Made by a program: the position numbers and the translations under genes. Below the pieces are notes generated by a model that did no database searches, was not told where the DNA came from, and was given only the letters and a program-made list of their open reading frames with translations. From contig DFMV01000069.1 in the NCBI GenBank assembly GCA_002375765.1, forward strand, positions 13,861-77,860: DNA of 64,000 bases, given 5' to 3'. This document shows positions 53,959 to 63,130 of the stretch, one piece after another (position 1 is the stretch's first letter; each line of letters opens with the position of its first letter). This DNA comes from Rhizobiales bacterium UBA3584 (GTDB lineage Bacteria; Pseudomonadota; Alphaproteobacteria; Rhizobiales; Devosiaceae).

Positions 53959-54588
53959 TCAATTCTCCTGGGTTCGCTCGTCGGCGTCGCCGCCGTCGGT
54001 TTCGTCAATGATGGTTTCGACGTCCTCATCGGCTTCGTCGTAATCGGGATTTTCGGCCTGGCGCTGGCGCGCTTCGTCGAGAAGCTTGTCGGTCATCAAC
54101 AGCTTTGCTTCGGCCAGAAGCGCCAGCGGCAGCACATGAACCGGATCGGCGCCTGCCGGAGCGTCGGGCAGGCGGATCGAGAAATTATCATCGTCGGCGC
54201 CGACGATATCGCCCCGGAAGCGCTTGCGGCCCTCGATCATTTCGGCGAGTTCGACCTTGGCTTCGTGCCCGACCCAGGCCTGGAAATCGCGGGCCCGGAC
54301 CAGCGGACGGTCGACGCCGGGGGAGGAAATCTCGAGGTGATATTCGCGGTCGATGGGGTCTTCGAGATCGAGAACCGGATTGAGGTCGTGGTGGAGCTTT
54401 TCGCAATCGGTAATAGCGAAATGCCCGTTTTCGTCCTCACACATGATCTGCAGCGTGCAGCCATTGTCATTGCTGATGCGCACGCGAACCAGATCGTAGC
54501 CCAGCGATTGGGCCACCGGCTCGACGATAGCGGCGACACGCGCCTCAAGGGCGGATTCGCGGATGTAGCGTTTTGTATTGGCCGTCAT
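53959..54588 (-). CDS. rimP: Ribosome maturation factor RimP
   Basis: A 209-residue protein: LEARVAAIVEPVAQSLGYDLV at the N-terminus, the block DLNPVLDLEDPIDREYHLEI with SSPGVDRPLVRARDF, then the C-terminal Sm-like domain. An acidic tail (DEADEDVETIIDETDGGDAD) follows, which is longer than usual. RimP helps 30S maturation. First gene of the operon that continues to infB; the trmB terminator lies just upstream. Confidence 0.95.
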   Translation of the reverse strand: MTANTKRYIRESALEARVAAIVEPVAQSLGYDLVRVRISNDNGCTLQIMCEDENGHFAITDCEKLHHDLNPVLDLEDPIDREYHLEISSPGVDRPLVRARDFQAWVGHEAKVELAEMIEGRKRFRGDIVGADDDNFSIRLPDAPAGADPVHVLPLALLAEAKLLMTDKLLDEARQRQAENPDYDEADEDVETIIDETDGGDADERTQEN

Positions 54589-54609
54589 GCTTACCCTGAT
54601 CGAGGTAAT

Positions 54610-54640
54610 AAAAAAGAGCGGGGCCGGTCGGCACCCACTC
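54610..54640 (-). terminator. Intrinsic terminator between trmB and rimP
   Basis: On the minus strand GAGTGGG (54640-54634) pairs with CCCGCTC (54622-54616), with one G-U pair and an 11-base loop, and is followed by TTTTTT (54615-54610). It separates trmB from the rimP operon. Confidence 0.85.
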
Positions 54641-54683
54641 TCTCATTTTCCGAGATTGTTAGGCTTCATATAGCGCCGCATCG

Positions 54684-55385
54684 TCACGAACGCAAGAACT
54701 CGAAATAAAAGCTCTTCATACGTCCCTGCCGGCGAGCCTTCTGCTCGTACCTTGTTGCCTGCCAGCCGGGATAGGGTGCGTGCCAGGCGCCGGGTTCTGC
54801 GACGGCCCAGTCAAAACTGTCGGTTCTCAAGATATGGGCCAGGGTCCAGTTGGCATAGTCCTCGATGTCGGTCGCGAACCGGAATGTGCCGCCGGGTTTG
54901 AGAACGCGGGCGAACTCGGCGAGAATTTCGAACCGGATCAGGCGCCGCTTGTGATGGCGCGGCTTGGGCCATGGGTCGGGATAGAGAACGTAAAGACAAT
55001 CAACCGAGGCGTCGGGCATAACGGCGAGCAACTTGATGACGTCGTCGGGGAAAAGGGCGATATTTGTGGTGCCCTCGACATCGATAGTTTCCAGCAACTT
55101 GCCGATGCCGCCGGTAAAGACCTCGCAGCCGATGAAACCATCTTGCGGGTTTTCGCGCGCCATACGCGCGAGATGTTCGCCACCGCCATAGCCGACTTCG
55201 AGGTGGATGCGTTTTGCCTGGGGGAACAACGCACCGGGATCGACAGGGGCGGAAATATCGACCGTCAGTTCGGGAAGCAGGGTCTCGAACAACACCTGCT
55301 GGCCCTTGTGGAGCTTCTTGCCTGAACGGCGTCCGAAAAAGGCACGCGGCCCTTTGGGGTCCTGCGGGATGGATTTGGACGTCAT
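54684..55385 (-). CDS. trmB: tRNA (guanine-N7-)-methyltransferase
   Basis: A 233-residue class I methyltransferase. LEVGYGGGEHLARMA is the SAM-binding motif; VLYPDPWPKPRHHKRRLI and IEDYANWTLAHILRT are TrmB-specific. It makes m7G46 in tRNA using SAM, which fits the adjacent metK. It lies between two terminators, so it is transcribed separately from rimP. Confidence 0.95.
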   Translation of the reverse strand: MTSKSIPQDPKGPRAFFGRRSGKKLHKGQQVLFETLLPELTVDISAPVDPGALFPQAKRIHLEVGYGGGEHLARMARENPQDGFIGCEVFTGGIGKLLETIDVEGTTNIALFPDDVIKLLAVMPDASVDCLYVLYPDPWPKPRHHKRRLIRFEILAEFARVLKPGGTFRFATDIEDYANWTLAHILRTDSFDWAVAEPGAWHAPYPGWQATRYEQKARRQGRMKSFYFEFLRS

Positions 55386-55407
55386 GGGTTCACTATCAAA
55401 AACAAGA

Positions 55408-55430
55408 AGCGCGGCGTGTTGCGCCGCGCT
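55408..55430 (-). terminator. Terminator after metK
   Basis: AGCGCGGCG (55408-55416) pairs exactly with CGCCGCGCT (55422-55430) around a 5-base loop. On the minus strand the second arm is followed by TTCTTGTTTTT. Confidence 0.8.
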
Positions 55431-55459
55431 TTACAATCAATGGGTCGGCCGGGCAAGGA

Positions 55460-56641
55460 TCAGGTCAGCTCGGCCCGGATCGCGTCGGCCAGGTCGGTCT
55501 TTTCCCACGAGAACCCGCCATCGGCTTCCGGCTCGCGCCCGAAATGGCCATAGGCGGCAGTCCGCTCGTAAATGGGCTTGTTGAGGCCCAGATGTTCGCG
55601 GATGCCGCGCGGGGAAAGGTTCATCACTTTTTGCAGCACCACACCGAGCCGATCCTCATCGACGGTGCCGGTGCCATAGGTATCGACAAAGATCGACAGC
55701 GGCTTGGACACGCCGATGGCGTAGGAAAGCTGGATGACGCATTTTTCCGCCAGGCCCGCCGCGACGACGTTTTTCGCCAGATAGCGGGCCGCGTAGGCTG
55801 CCGAGCGATCGACCTTGGTGGGATCCTTGCCCGAGAATGCGCCGCCGCCATGAGGAGCCGCGCCACCATAGGTATCCACGATGATCTTGCGACCGGTCAG
55901 CCCTGCGTCGCCGTCAGGCCCGCCGATAACGAAAGCGCCAGTGGGATTGACGTAGAATTCATCCTCTGGGGGCATCCAGCCCTTGGGCAGCACGTCTTCG
56001 ACGAAGGGGCGAACAAGGTCCCGGACGCATTGTTGGGATACGTTCTCAACATGCTGGGTGGAGACGACGACAGCGGAAACGCCGACTGGCTTGCCGTTCT
56101 CGTATTTCAGCGTCACCTGGCTCTTGGCGTCGGGGCCGAACTGGGAGACGGCGCCGGAATGGCGGGCAGCCGCCATGTTCTTCAAGATCTTATGGGCGTA
56201 AGTGAGAGGCGCCGGCATCAGCTCGGGCGTCTCGTTGACGGCAAAGCCGAACATGATGCCCTGATCGCCGGCCCCTTCGTCCTTGTTGCCCGAAGCATCG
56301 ACGCCCTGGGCGATGTGGGCAGACTGCTCGTGCACGTGGCAGGAGACATCGAGGGTCTTCCAATTGAAACCCTCCTGCTCATAGCCAATCCGCTTGACGA
56401 CACCGCGCGCGATGTCTTCCATGCGGGCCGCATCGATGGAGGCGGGACCGCGCACCTCGCCTGCCAGAACGATGCGGTTGGTGGTCGCCAAGGTCTCAAG
56501 GGCAACGCGCGAATAGGGGTCTTCGGCGAAGAATGCGTCGACGATGGCGTCGGACACCTGGTCGCAAATCTTGTCGGGATGTCCCTCGGAAACCGATTCC
56601 GAGGTAAAGAGATAGGAAGAACTGGCCACGTTAAACCTCAT
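55460..56641 (-). CDS. metK: S-adenosylmethionine synthetase
   Basis: A 393-residue enzyme that makes SAM from methionine and ATP. Landmarks: [54 protein letters not shown] and [19 protein letters not shown]. The start is at ATG 56641. Two mutually exclusive hairpins lie directly upstream (56658-56697), which could control its translation. SAM supply serves TrmB and other methyltransferases. Confidence 0.97.
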   Translation of the reverse strand: MRFNVASSSYLFTSESVSEGHPDKICDQVSDAIVDAFFAEDPYSRVALETLATTNRIVLAGEVRGPASIDAARMEDIARGVVKRIGYEQEGFNWKTLDVSCHVHEQSAHIAQGVDASGNKDEGAGDQGIMFGFAVNETPELMPAPLTYAHKILKNMAAARHSGAVSQFGPDAKSQVTLKYENGKPVGVSAVVVSTQHVENVSQQCVRDLVRPFVEDVLPKGWMPPEDEFYVNPTGAFVIGGPDGDAGLTGRKIIVDTYGGAAPHGGGAFSGKDPTKVDRSAAYAARYLAKNVVAAGLAEKCVIQLSYAIGVSKPLSIFVDTYGTGTVDEDRLGVVLQKVMNLSPRGIREHLGLNKPIYERTAAYGHFGREPEADGGFSWEKTDLADAIRAELT

Positions 56642-56657
56642 TTCAACTGGCGAGGGC

Positions 56658-56697
56658 GCACGCGGAAGTGCGCGTGCCCAGGCTCAATCCCGGGCAC
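56658..56697 (-). promoter_or_regulatory. Mutually exclusive hairpins in the metK leader
   Basis: On the minus strand GTGCCC (56697-56692) pairs with GGGCAC (56679-56674), extended to 9 bp with one G-U pair. The same GGGCAC end overlaps the next hairpin, GCACGCG (56677-56671) with CGCGTGC (56664-56658) around 6 bases, which ends 17 bases before the ATG. Only one of the two can form at a time. I could not match it to a known SAM riboswitch. Confidence 0.5.
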
Positions 56698-56770
56698 TTT
56701 CGAATTTGCTTTTCGCAGGTTGGGATGCAGAAAGCAAGGGCGATATAAAGAAAGCTTTATATGGATCGGG

Positions 56771-58390
56771 TCAATCGAGGCGCTTGAGGCGGCGGCGCCA
56801 ACCCGGCAGTGAAGCCAGCGCACCCAAGATCAGCATGCCGACCAGCGGCCAATGGCGGTATTGTGCAAAAAACGTCGGAGCGATCGGCTTGGCCGGCGTG
56901 CCCTTGATGGCACCGACCATGCCTTCTCCCATCATCGCATCGACGCGCCCAAGCGGATCGACAATGGCCGAAATGCCCGAATTTGCTGCCCGGACCATCG
57001 ATTTCCCCTCTTCGACCGCCCTGACGCGGGCATGATGGAAATGCTGGGCCAGGCCGATCGAGCCGTCGAACCATGCGTCATTGGTGACAACGAGAATGAA
57101 ATCGGCGTCGGCGACAGGAGCACCAAGGCCACCGGGAAAAACAATTTCGTAGCAGACGAGCGGCAGGATGGCGGGCGAGCCGGGCAGTTCAAGCAACCTG
57201 CGCCCGGCGCCCGCTGCCCAGCCTTGCGACCCCTCCACCAGTTGCGTGACGCCAAACCGGCGCAGGAAATCGCCAAACGGCAGATACTCTCCGAACGGGA
57301 CGAGATGGGTCTTGTCGTAGGAAGTCACCACCTCCCCCTCGCCGTTGAAGGCAAGAACCGAATTGAACGGCTTGGCGCCGGGCACAATTTCACCATTGGC
57401 GCCATAAGGCTGGCGGGGACCGCCGGTCAGAAGCCAGATATCGTCCGGCAGGGTGCGGGCGATGCGGGCAAGCAGTTCGGGCTCATCGGACAAAAAGAAC
57501 GGGATCGCCGCCTCAGGCCAGATCAGATGGGTAACGTCACCCAACCCCTGATCGTCAGGGTTGGCCTGCATGGTGGACAAATCGAGCAGGCGGGTAACAG
57601 TCTCCTCGCGCGCAAAGGTCTGCCATTTGACGTCCTGGGGGATGACCGGCTGGACGATGCGCAGCACGACGTCTTCGAAGGGCTCGGTCTGCGTCTCATT
57701 GAGGCGAAAATTGCCCCAGGCGATCTGGCCGGCGAGCAAGCCGAAGGCGGCGAACAGGGGAAGGACGCGCGCAATCAGCGAGCGCTCGGCGGCGGGCCAG
57801 ACCAAAGCCGGAGTGGCCGCAATGAGGATCGCCACAAATGTCAGCCCGTAAACGCCGACGAGGCTGGTGGCCTGCATCATTTCGGGGTTGGCGGTCAGCG
57901 TGTAGCCCAAAAGATTGAACGGAAAGCCGGTGAAAAGATAGCCACGCGCCAGTTCCGCCAAGGTCAGTGCGGTCGCCAGCGCAAATATCCGGCCCGGTCC
58001 GGCTGACCAGAACAGATGGGCCAAGGCTGTGCCCAGCCCCCAGAACACAGAAAGCAGCAGCGCAAGCCCGGCCACAGCAAGTGGCATGACGACAAGCAGC
58101 CACCCGCCGTCAACGAAAAAGGCCGCGCCGATCCAGTGCAGGGCGACAAGGAAATAGCCAAAGCCAAAAGCGAGCCCGATGCGGAACGCGGGGCCCAGCA
58201 CACTGGCGCGAACCGAGCGTTTGCGCTCGGCGCCGTCCAATGCCCAGACCAGCACCGGCATGGCGAGAAACAAGGCAACGAGAAAGAAGATCGGAGGGGC
58301 CGAGGAGCCGGCCAGCGCGCCTGCAACCACCAGCATCAGAATGCGCCGCCACCCGTGGGCGAGCATTGCAAACTCTGCAACAGCGGTCAT
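56771..58390 (-). CDS. lnt: Apolipoprotein N-acyltransferase
   Basis: A 539-residue inner-membrane enzyme that adds the third acyl chain to lipoproteins. Several N-terminal membrane helices are followed by the nitrilase-like domain with the catalytic Glu in LIWPEAAIPFF, Lys in SYDKTHLVPFGEYLPF and Cys in LPLVCYEIVFP. ATG 58390 gives the usual start; the frame extends to 58567 without similarity. It runs opposite to urtA and lies upstream of metK. Confidence 0.93.
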   Translation of the reverse strand: MTAVAEFAMLAHGWRRILMLVVAGALAGSSAPPIFFLVALFLAMPVLVWALDGAERKRSVRASVLGPAFRIGLAFGFGYFLVALHWIGAAFFVDGGWLLVVMPLAVAGLALLLSVFWGLGTALAHLFWSAGPGRIFALATALTLAELARGYLFTGFPFNLLGYTLTANPEMMQATSLVGVYGLTFVAILIAATPALVWPAAERSLIARVLPLFAAFGLLAGQIAWGNFRLNETQTEPFEDVVLRIVQPVIPQDVKWQTFAREETVTRLLDLSTMQANPDDQGLGDVTHLIWPEAAIPFFLSDEPELLARIARTLPDDIWLLTGGPRQPYGANGEIVPGAKPFNSVLAFNGEGEVVTSYDKTHLVPFGEYLPFGDFLRRFGVTQLVEGSQGWAAGAGRRLLELPGSPAILPLVCYEIVFPGGLGAPVADADFILVVTNDAWFDGSIGLAQHFHHARVRAVEEGKSMVRAANSGISAIVDPLGRVDAMMGEGMVGAIKGTPAKPIAPTFFAQYRHWPLVGMLILGALASLPGWRRRLKRLD

Positions 58391-58832
58391 GGCGGTCCTT
58401 GCGCATCGAATCACTTGCTCAGAACCGTGACCGGACGGCCCGGAACGGTCAACTAATGCAAGATATTTGGTGTGCGCACGGAAAGTAAGAATGCCCCGTA
58501 CGCCTCGCGAACGTACGGGGCGATGAGATTGTGGTGCAAACAACCTCTGCCGGAGGACATCCGGCACTTATGTTGTACTTCAGGAGTTGGAGTTTGTCAT
58601 TAGGATGACAGTTTTATCATCATTATTGTGATCGAAAAATATGCACGTACAGGCGCCACTCCCGAAGCGCCTGCCTATTATTTGACCAGATTGCGGCGCG
58701 CAGAATTCATCTGCTGACGGCTTTGTCCCGCCAGCAGGGCATCGCCTTGCCGACGCCAGCCACTCCTCCTGTACCGAAAGGCCCGTGTTTACAGTCCGTT
58801 AACCCGGAAGCCCTCCAGCGCGCCCAAATGCT
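58391..58832. other. Intergenic region between lnt and urtA with two perfect hairpins
   Basis: No gene is visible. Two exact inverted repeats are present: GCCCCGTACG/CGTACGGGGC (58493-58502 with 58512-58521) and TGCCGGA/TCCGGCA (58548-58554 with 58560-58566). A TGGTGCA half-site (58532-58538), as in NtrC operators, lies between. The rest is AT-richer around 58590-58640. Confidence 0.5.
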
Positions 58833-58847
58833 TGGCATGCTTTTTGC
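58833..58847 (+). promoter_or_regulatory. Sigma-54 promoter of urtA
   Basis: TTGGCATG-CTTT-TTGC at 58832-58847 fits the -24/-12 consensus (GG at 58834-58835, GC at 58846-58847, twelve bases apart). Transcription would start near 58859, 30 bases before ATG 58889. It supports nitrogen control through RpoN and NtrC. Confidence 0.85.
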
Positions 58848-58888
58848 GACTCCAGCCAGCGCTGCAACAGCAACTGTCGGAGGACAAA

Positions 58889-60190
58889 ATGACAGACTGG
58901 ACCAAACGCATTGGGGGCGTGCTCATGGCAGGAGCCTTGAGCGCATCGATGATTTCCATGCCGGCCATGGCGCAGGACGAGGGCCCGATCAAGGTCGGCA
59001 TCCTGCACTCGCTTTCGGGCACGATGGCGATTTCGGAAACCACGCTCAAAGACGTCATGTTGATGCTCATAGAGCAACAGAACGAAGCCGGTGGCGTGAT
59101 GGGCCGTCAGCTCGAACCCGTCGTCGTCGATATTGCGTCGGACTGGCCGCTGGCTGCCGAGCTGGCGCGCCGGCTGATCGAAGTCGATGAAGTGGACGCC
59201 GTCTTTGGCTGCTGGACGTCGGTGTGCCGTAAATCGGTGCTTCCGGTGTTTGAAGAGCTCAACTCGCTGCTGTTCTATCCGGTCCAGTATGAGGGCGAGG
59301 AATCCCAGCGTAACGTGTTCTACACCGGCGCTTCGCCCAACCAGCAGGCGATTCCCGCCGTCGACTACCTGATGAACGAAGAAGGCGTCGAACGCTGGGT
59401 GCTGGCCGGGACCGACTATGTCTATCCCCAGACCACCAACAAAATTCTCGAGCAGTACCTGCTCGACAGTGGCGTGGCGTCTGAAGACATCATGATCAAC
59501 TACACCCCGTTCGGGCATTCGGACTGGCAGACGATCGTCTCCGACATCGTGGCCTTTGGTTCGGAAGGCAAAAAGACCGCTGTGGTTTCGACCATCAATG
59601 GCGATGCCAACGTGCCGTTCTACCGTGAACTGGCCAACCAGGGCGTTGCGGCCGAAGACATTCCGGTCGTCGCATTCTCGGTGGGTGAGGAAGAGCTTTC
59701 GGGCTTCGATACCACGCCGCTTGTGGGGCACCTGGCTGCCTGGAACTACTTCATGAGCGTGGAAACGCCCGAAAACGAAGCATTCATTGCCGCTTGGCAG
59801 GACTTTATCGGTTCGGAAGACCGCGTGACCAACGATCCGATGGAAGCGCACTATATCGGCTTTAATCTGTGGGTTGATGCCGTTGAAGCGGCGGGAACCA
59901 CCGACGCCGACGCAGTGATCGAGGCCATTGTCGGGCTCGAAACGCCAAACCTGACCGGCGGCACGGCGACCATGCTGGCCAACCATCACATTACCAAGCC
60001 GGTGCTGATCGGTGAAATCCAGGACGACGGTCAGTTCTTCGTGGTCTGGGAAACCGAGGACCTGGTTCCTGGCGACGCATGGTCGGATTACCTGCCCGAA
60101 TCCGCCGTTCTCGAGGCTGACTGGACCGCTCCGATCAACTGCGGAAAGTACAACACCGAAACCGAAACCTGCGGCGGCTCGACCGAGTAG
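58889..60190 (+). CDS. urtA: Urea ABC transporter, substrate-binding protein UrtA
   Basis: A 433-residue periplasmic protein: signal peptide (about residues 1-28, ending PAMAQ), then GPIKVGILHSLSGTMAISE, the UrtA block DAVFGCWTSVCRKSVLPVFE with NSLLFYPVQYEGEE, and a C-terminal domain ending with CGKYNTETETCGG. It binds urea or short amides. CGGAGGA lies just before ATG 58889. The frame extends back to 58832, but that would put the sigma-54 promoter within the gene. Confidence 0.95.
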   Translation: MTDWTKRIGGVLMAGALSASMISMPAMAQDEGPIKVGILHSLSGTMAISETTLKDVMLMLIEQQNEAGGVMGRQLEPVVVDIASDWPLAAELARRLIEVDEVDAVFGCWTSVCRKSVLPVFEELNSLLFYPVQYEGEESQRNVFYTGASPNQQAIPAVDYLMNEEGVERWVLAGTDYVYPQTTNKILEQYLLDSGVASEDIMINYTPFGHSDWQTIVSDIVAFGSEGKKTAVVSTINGDANVPFYRELANQGVAAEDIPVVAFSVGEEELSGFDTTPLVGHLAAWNYFMSVETPENEAFIAAWQDFIGSEDRVTNDPMEAHYIGFNLWVDAVEAAGTTDADAVIEAIVGLETPNLTGGTATMLANHHITKPVLIGEIQDDGQFFVVWETEDLVPGDAWSDYLPESAVLEADWTAPINCGKYNTETETCGGSTE

Positions 60191-60209
60191 GCGCCGCGCT
60201 TCAAATCTC

Positions 60210-60233
60210 TCCGGGGGCGGCAGCGCCCCCGGA
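60210..60233 (+). terminator. Strong hairpin between urtA and urtB
   Basis: TCCGGGGGCG (60210-60219) pairs exactly with CGCCCCCGGA (60224-60233) around GCAG. No U-tract follows, so it may be a partial terminator or a stabilising 3' end giving more urtA than urtB product. Confidence 0.65.
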
Positions 60234-60291
60234 CATTGCGGGCCCGGCTCGCGCCATTGGTCTTCAGCTCGATTGTGAAAGGGGACGCGGC

Positions 60292-61905
60292 ATGCGCAGT
60301 CTCAATCGGCTCTCCAGATTTGTTTCGGTCCTGTTCCTTGCCGTGCTCGCTTCTTTGTCGGCTGGAAGCACCCAGGCGCAGACCGTCACCGAAATCGTTC
60401 CAGGACTTTACGATGCCAGTCTTGGCGAATTGCGCGATGCCGTTGCCGCTCTGGTGGCAAGCGGTGAGGATGAGGCACTGCCGATCCTGCGCGCTCTCGG
60501 CAATGGCACGCTCCATGAAGCCGACAATGGCGGCATCTTCATCGAGACCGGGCGTGACCAATATGCCGACGCCCTGACGGGCGAGGACGCCGACCTTGAA
60601 ATCACCGGGGACATGAGCGTCATCAGGATCAACAACTCGCTGCGCCGCGACATTGCCGCAGCGATCGGCGGCATGACGCTGATGAGCGAAAATCCGGCCA
60701 CGCGCCGGTCGGCGGCGCAGCAAATGATTTCGAGCCCGGATGAGGGCAATCTCGAATTGCTTGAAACCGCCATTGCCGCCGAAGACGATGCCGGGGTGCG
60801 CGCCATCATGGAGCAGGCGCGCGCTGCAACGCTTCTGGAAACAGACGTTGAGGGAGATGCGTTCGCGGAGGCTGTCGCCACAATCGCGGCGCGCGGCGAC
60901 CGTACGGCGCTCTCGATTCTCAGCTCGGCGCGAGGCGGGGCCAGCGAGGCCCAGCTGGCCATTCTCGATGCCGGGCTCGCCCAGATCAACCAGTCTCTGG
61001 CCATATGGAACGTGGGTCAGAACGTCTGGTACGGCATATCGCTGGGCTCGGTTCTGCTCCTGGCTGCCATTGGACTTGCCATCACGTTCGGGGTGATGGG
61101 CGTCATCAACATGGCGCATGGCGAGATGGTCATGCTGGGCGCCTATGTCACCTTCGTCGTGCAGGAAATCATCCGCACGACCAGCCCGGGTCTTTTCGAC
61201 TATTCCCTGACCATCGCGATCCCACTGGCCTTCTTGATTACCGCGATGATCGGCATCGCCATCGAGCGCGGCATCATCCGTTGGCTCTATGGCCGGCCCC
61301 TGGAAACGCTTCTGGCCACATGGGGACTTTCGCTGATCATCCAGCAGGGGGTGCGGACCATTTTCGGTGCCACAAACCGAGATGTGGGCAACCCGTCCTG
61401 GATGTCGGGGGCGTTCGAGCTGGGCGGACTGGCGATAACCTGGAACCGGATGTGGATCGTGGTGTTTGCGATCGTCGTCTTTACCCTGCTGTTATTGGTT
61501 CTCAACCGAACTCCACTCGGCTTGCAGATGCGGGCAGTGACACAGAACCGGCGCATGGCGTCTGCCATGGGCATCCGAACGCCCTGGGTGGACGCCATGA
61601 CGTTCGGGCTCGGTTCGGGTGTTGCCGGACTGGCGGGCGTGGCCTTGAGCCAGATCGACAACGTTTCCCCCAATCTGGGGCAGGGTTACATCATCGACAG
61701 CTTCATGGTCGTGGTGTTCGGCGGGGTCGGAAATCTGTGGGGGACGCTGGTGGGCGCTTTGACACTGGGCATCGCCAACAAGTTCCTTGAACCCTATGCC
61801 GGGGCCGTCCTGGCCAAGATCCTGATCCTCGTTCTCATCATCCTGTTCATCCAGCGCCGCCCACGAGGCCTGTTCGCGCTCAAGGGAAGGGCGGTGGAAG
61901 CATGA
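60292..61905 (+). CDS. urtB: Urea ABC transporter, permease UrtB
   Basis: A 537-residue membrane protein. A signal-like start and an N-terminal periplasmic extension of about 230 residues (ATRRSAAQQMISSPDEGNLE) precede the LivH-type permease: NVWYGISLGSVLLLAAIGLA, GVMGVINMAHGEMVMLGAYV, RMASAMGIRTPWVDAMTFGL. The extension is normal for UrtB. AAAGGGGA is upstream. Overlaps urtC by four bases. Confidence 0.95.
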   Translation: MRSLNRLSRFVSVLFLAVLASLSAGSTQAQTVTEIVPGLYDASLGELRDAVAALVASGEDEALPILRALGNGTLHEADNGGIFIETGRDQYADALTGEDADLEITGDMSVIRINNSLRRDIAAAIGGMTLMSENPATRRSAAQQMISSPDEGNLELLETAIAAEDDAGVRAIMEQARAATLLETDVEGDAFAEAVATIAARGDRTALSILSSARGGASEAQLAILDAGLAQINQSLAIWNVGQNVWYGISLGSVLLLAAIGLAITFGVMGVINMAHGEMVMLGAYVTFVVQEIIRTTSPGLFDYSLTIAIPLAFLITAMIGIAIERGIIRWLYGRPLETLLATWGLSLIIQQGVRTIFGATNRDVGNPSWMSGAFELGGLAITWNRMWIVVFAIVVFTLLLLVLNRTPLGLQMRAVTQNRRMASAMGIRTPWVDAMTFGLGSGVAGLAGVALSQIDNVSPNLGQGYIIDSFMVVVFGGVGNLWGTLVGALTLGIANKFLEPYAGAVLAKILILVLIILFIQRRPRGLFALKGRAVEA

Positions 61906-63125
61906 TAACCGGCAAGATCTTCGAAAAGCTCGGGGCAAAGGCCATCTGGGTGGTCGCCATATTGCTGATTGTCGCGATCGCCGTGCCCCTTTCCAACCTG
62001 ATGCTTCCCGCCGGCCATCCCCTCCGGGTGCCCAATTATCTGGTGCCTCTGATGGGGAAGTACCTGACCTATGCCACCCTCGCGCTGGCGCTCGACCTGG
62101 TCTGGGGTTATTGCGGCATTCTTTCGCTGGGCCATGGCGCGTTCTTTGCGCTGGGTGGCTATGCCATGGGCATGTACCTCATGCGCCAGATCGGCGATCG
62201 GGGCGTCTATGGCAATCCGGTGCTTCCCGATTTCATGGTGTTTCTGAACTATTCCGAGCTGCCCTGGTACTGGCAGGGGTTCGACATGTTCTGGTTCGCC
62301 GCCATCATGATGGCGTTCGTGCCGGGGCTTCTGGCGTTCATTTTCGGCTGGTTTGCTTTCAGGAGTCGGGTGACGGGTGTCTATCTCTCGATCATCACCC
62401 AAGCGCTGACCTACGCACTCATGCTCGCCTTTTTCCGAAATGACATGGGGTTTGGCGGCAATAACGGGCTGACCGATTTCCGCGATATTCTGGGGGCACC
62501 GATCTCGGCAGCGTCGACCCGGGCCAGTTTGTTTGCCGCCTCTGCCATCCTTCTGGCCCTGTGCTTTATCCTGTGCTCGCTCATCGTGCGCTCAAAGCTC
62601 GGCAAGGTCATGATCGCCGTGCGCGATGCCGAAAGCCGGACGCGGTTCATTGGCTACCGGGTGGAAAACGTCAAACTCTTTGCCTTTACCGTATCCGCAG
62701 TGATGGCCGGGCTTGCCGGGGCGCTTTACGTGCCGCAGGTGGGCATCATCAATCCTGGAGAGTTTGCACCAGCCAACTCGATCGAAGTTGTGATCTGGAC
62801 GGCCGTCGGGGGACGCGGAACGCTTATTGGGCCAATCATCGGCGCGGTGCTCGTCAATGCGGCAAAGTCCTATTTCACCGGCACGTTCGCCGATCTGTGG
62901 CTGTTTATCCTGGGCGGCATGTTCGTGTTCGTGACGCTGTTCATGCCCAAGGGGATCGTTGGCATTTTCACTTCGGCCTGGACAGCGCTGAGGCAGCGTC
63001 GCGCGTCGGATACTTTCGAAAAAGGCGCCGGCCCCACCCCCAGTCCGGCAACCGACGAGAAACCGGTCGAAAGACATGACCATAGCGACGCGTCGCACGG
63101 CGCCAGACCCTCGCCGGCGGAGTAA
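61902..63125 (+). CDS. urtC: Urea ABC transporter, permease UrtC
   Basis: A 407-residue LivM-type permease starting inside the urtB stop (ATGA). Landmarks: LDLVWGYCGILSLGHGAFFA, GNNGLTDFRDILG and a stretch VNAAKSYFTGTFADLWLFIL. The C-terminal 50 residues are Pro/Ala/His-rich and variable. It pairs with UrtB in the membrane to form the urea channel. Confidence 0.95.
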   Translation: MITGKIFEKLGAKAIWVVAILLIVAIAVPLSNLMLPAGHPLRVPNYLVPLMGKYLTYATLALALDLVWGYCGILSLGHGAFFALGGYAMGMYLMRQIGDRGVYGNPVLPDFMVFLNYSELPWYWQGFDMFWFAAIMMAFVPGLLAFIFGWFAFRSRVTGVYLSIITQALTYALMLAFFRNDMGFGGNNGLTDFRDILGAPISAASTRASLFAASAILLALCFILCSLIVRSKLGKVMIAVRDAESRTRFIGYRVENVKLFAFTVSAVMAGLAGALYVPQVGIINPGEFAPANSIEVVIWTAVGGRGTLIGPIIGAVLVNAAKSYFTGTFADLWLFILGGMFVFVTLFMPKGIVGIFTSAWTALRQRRASDTFEKGAGPTPSPATDEKPVERHDHSDASHGARPSPAE

Positions 63126-63130
63126 GGAAA

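Noticed and set aside
56642-56770. Known SAM riboswitch before metK
   Set aside because: I looked for the conserved cores of the common SAM classes and could not place them, so it is reported only as an unassigned leader.
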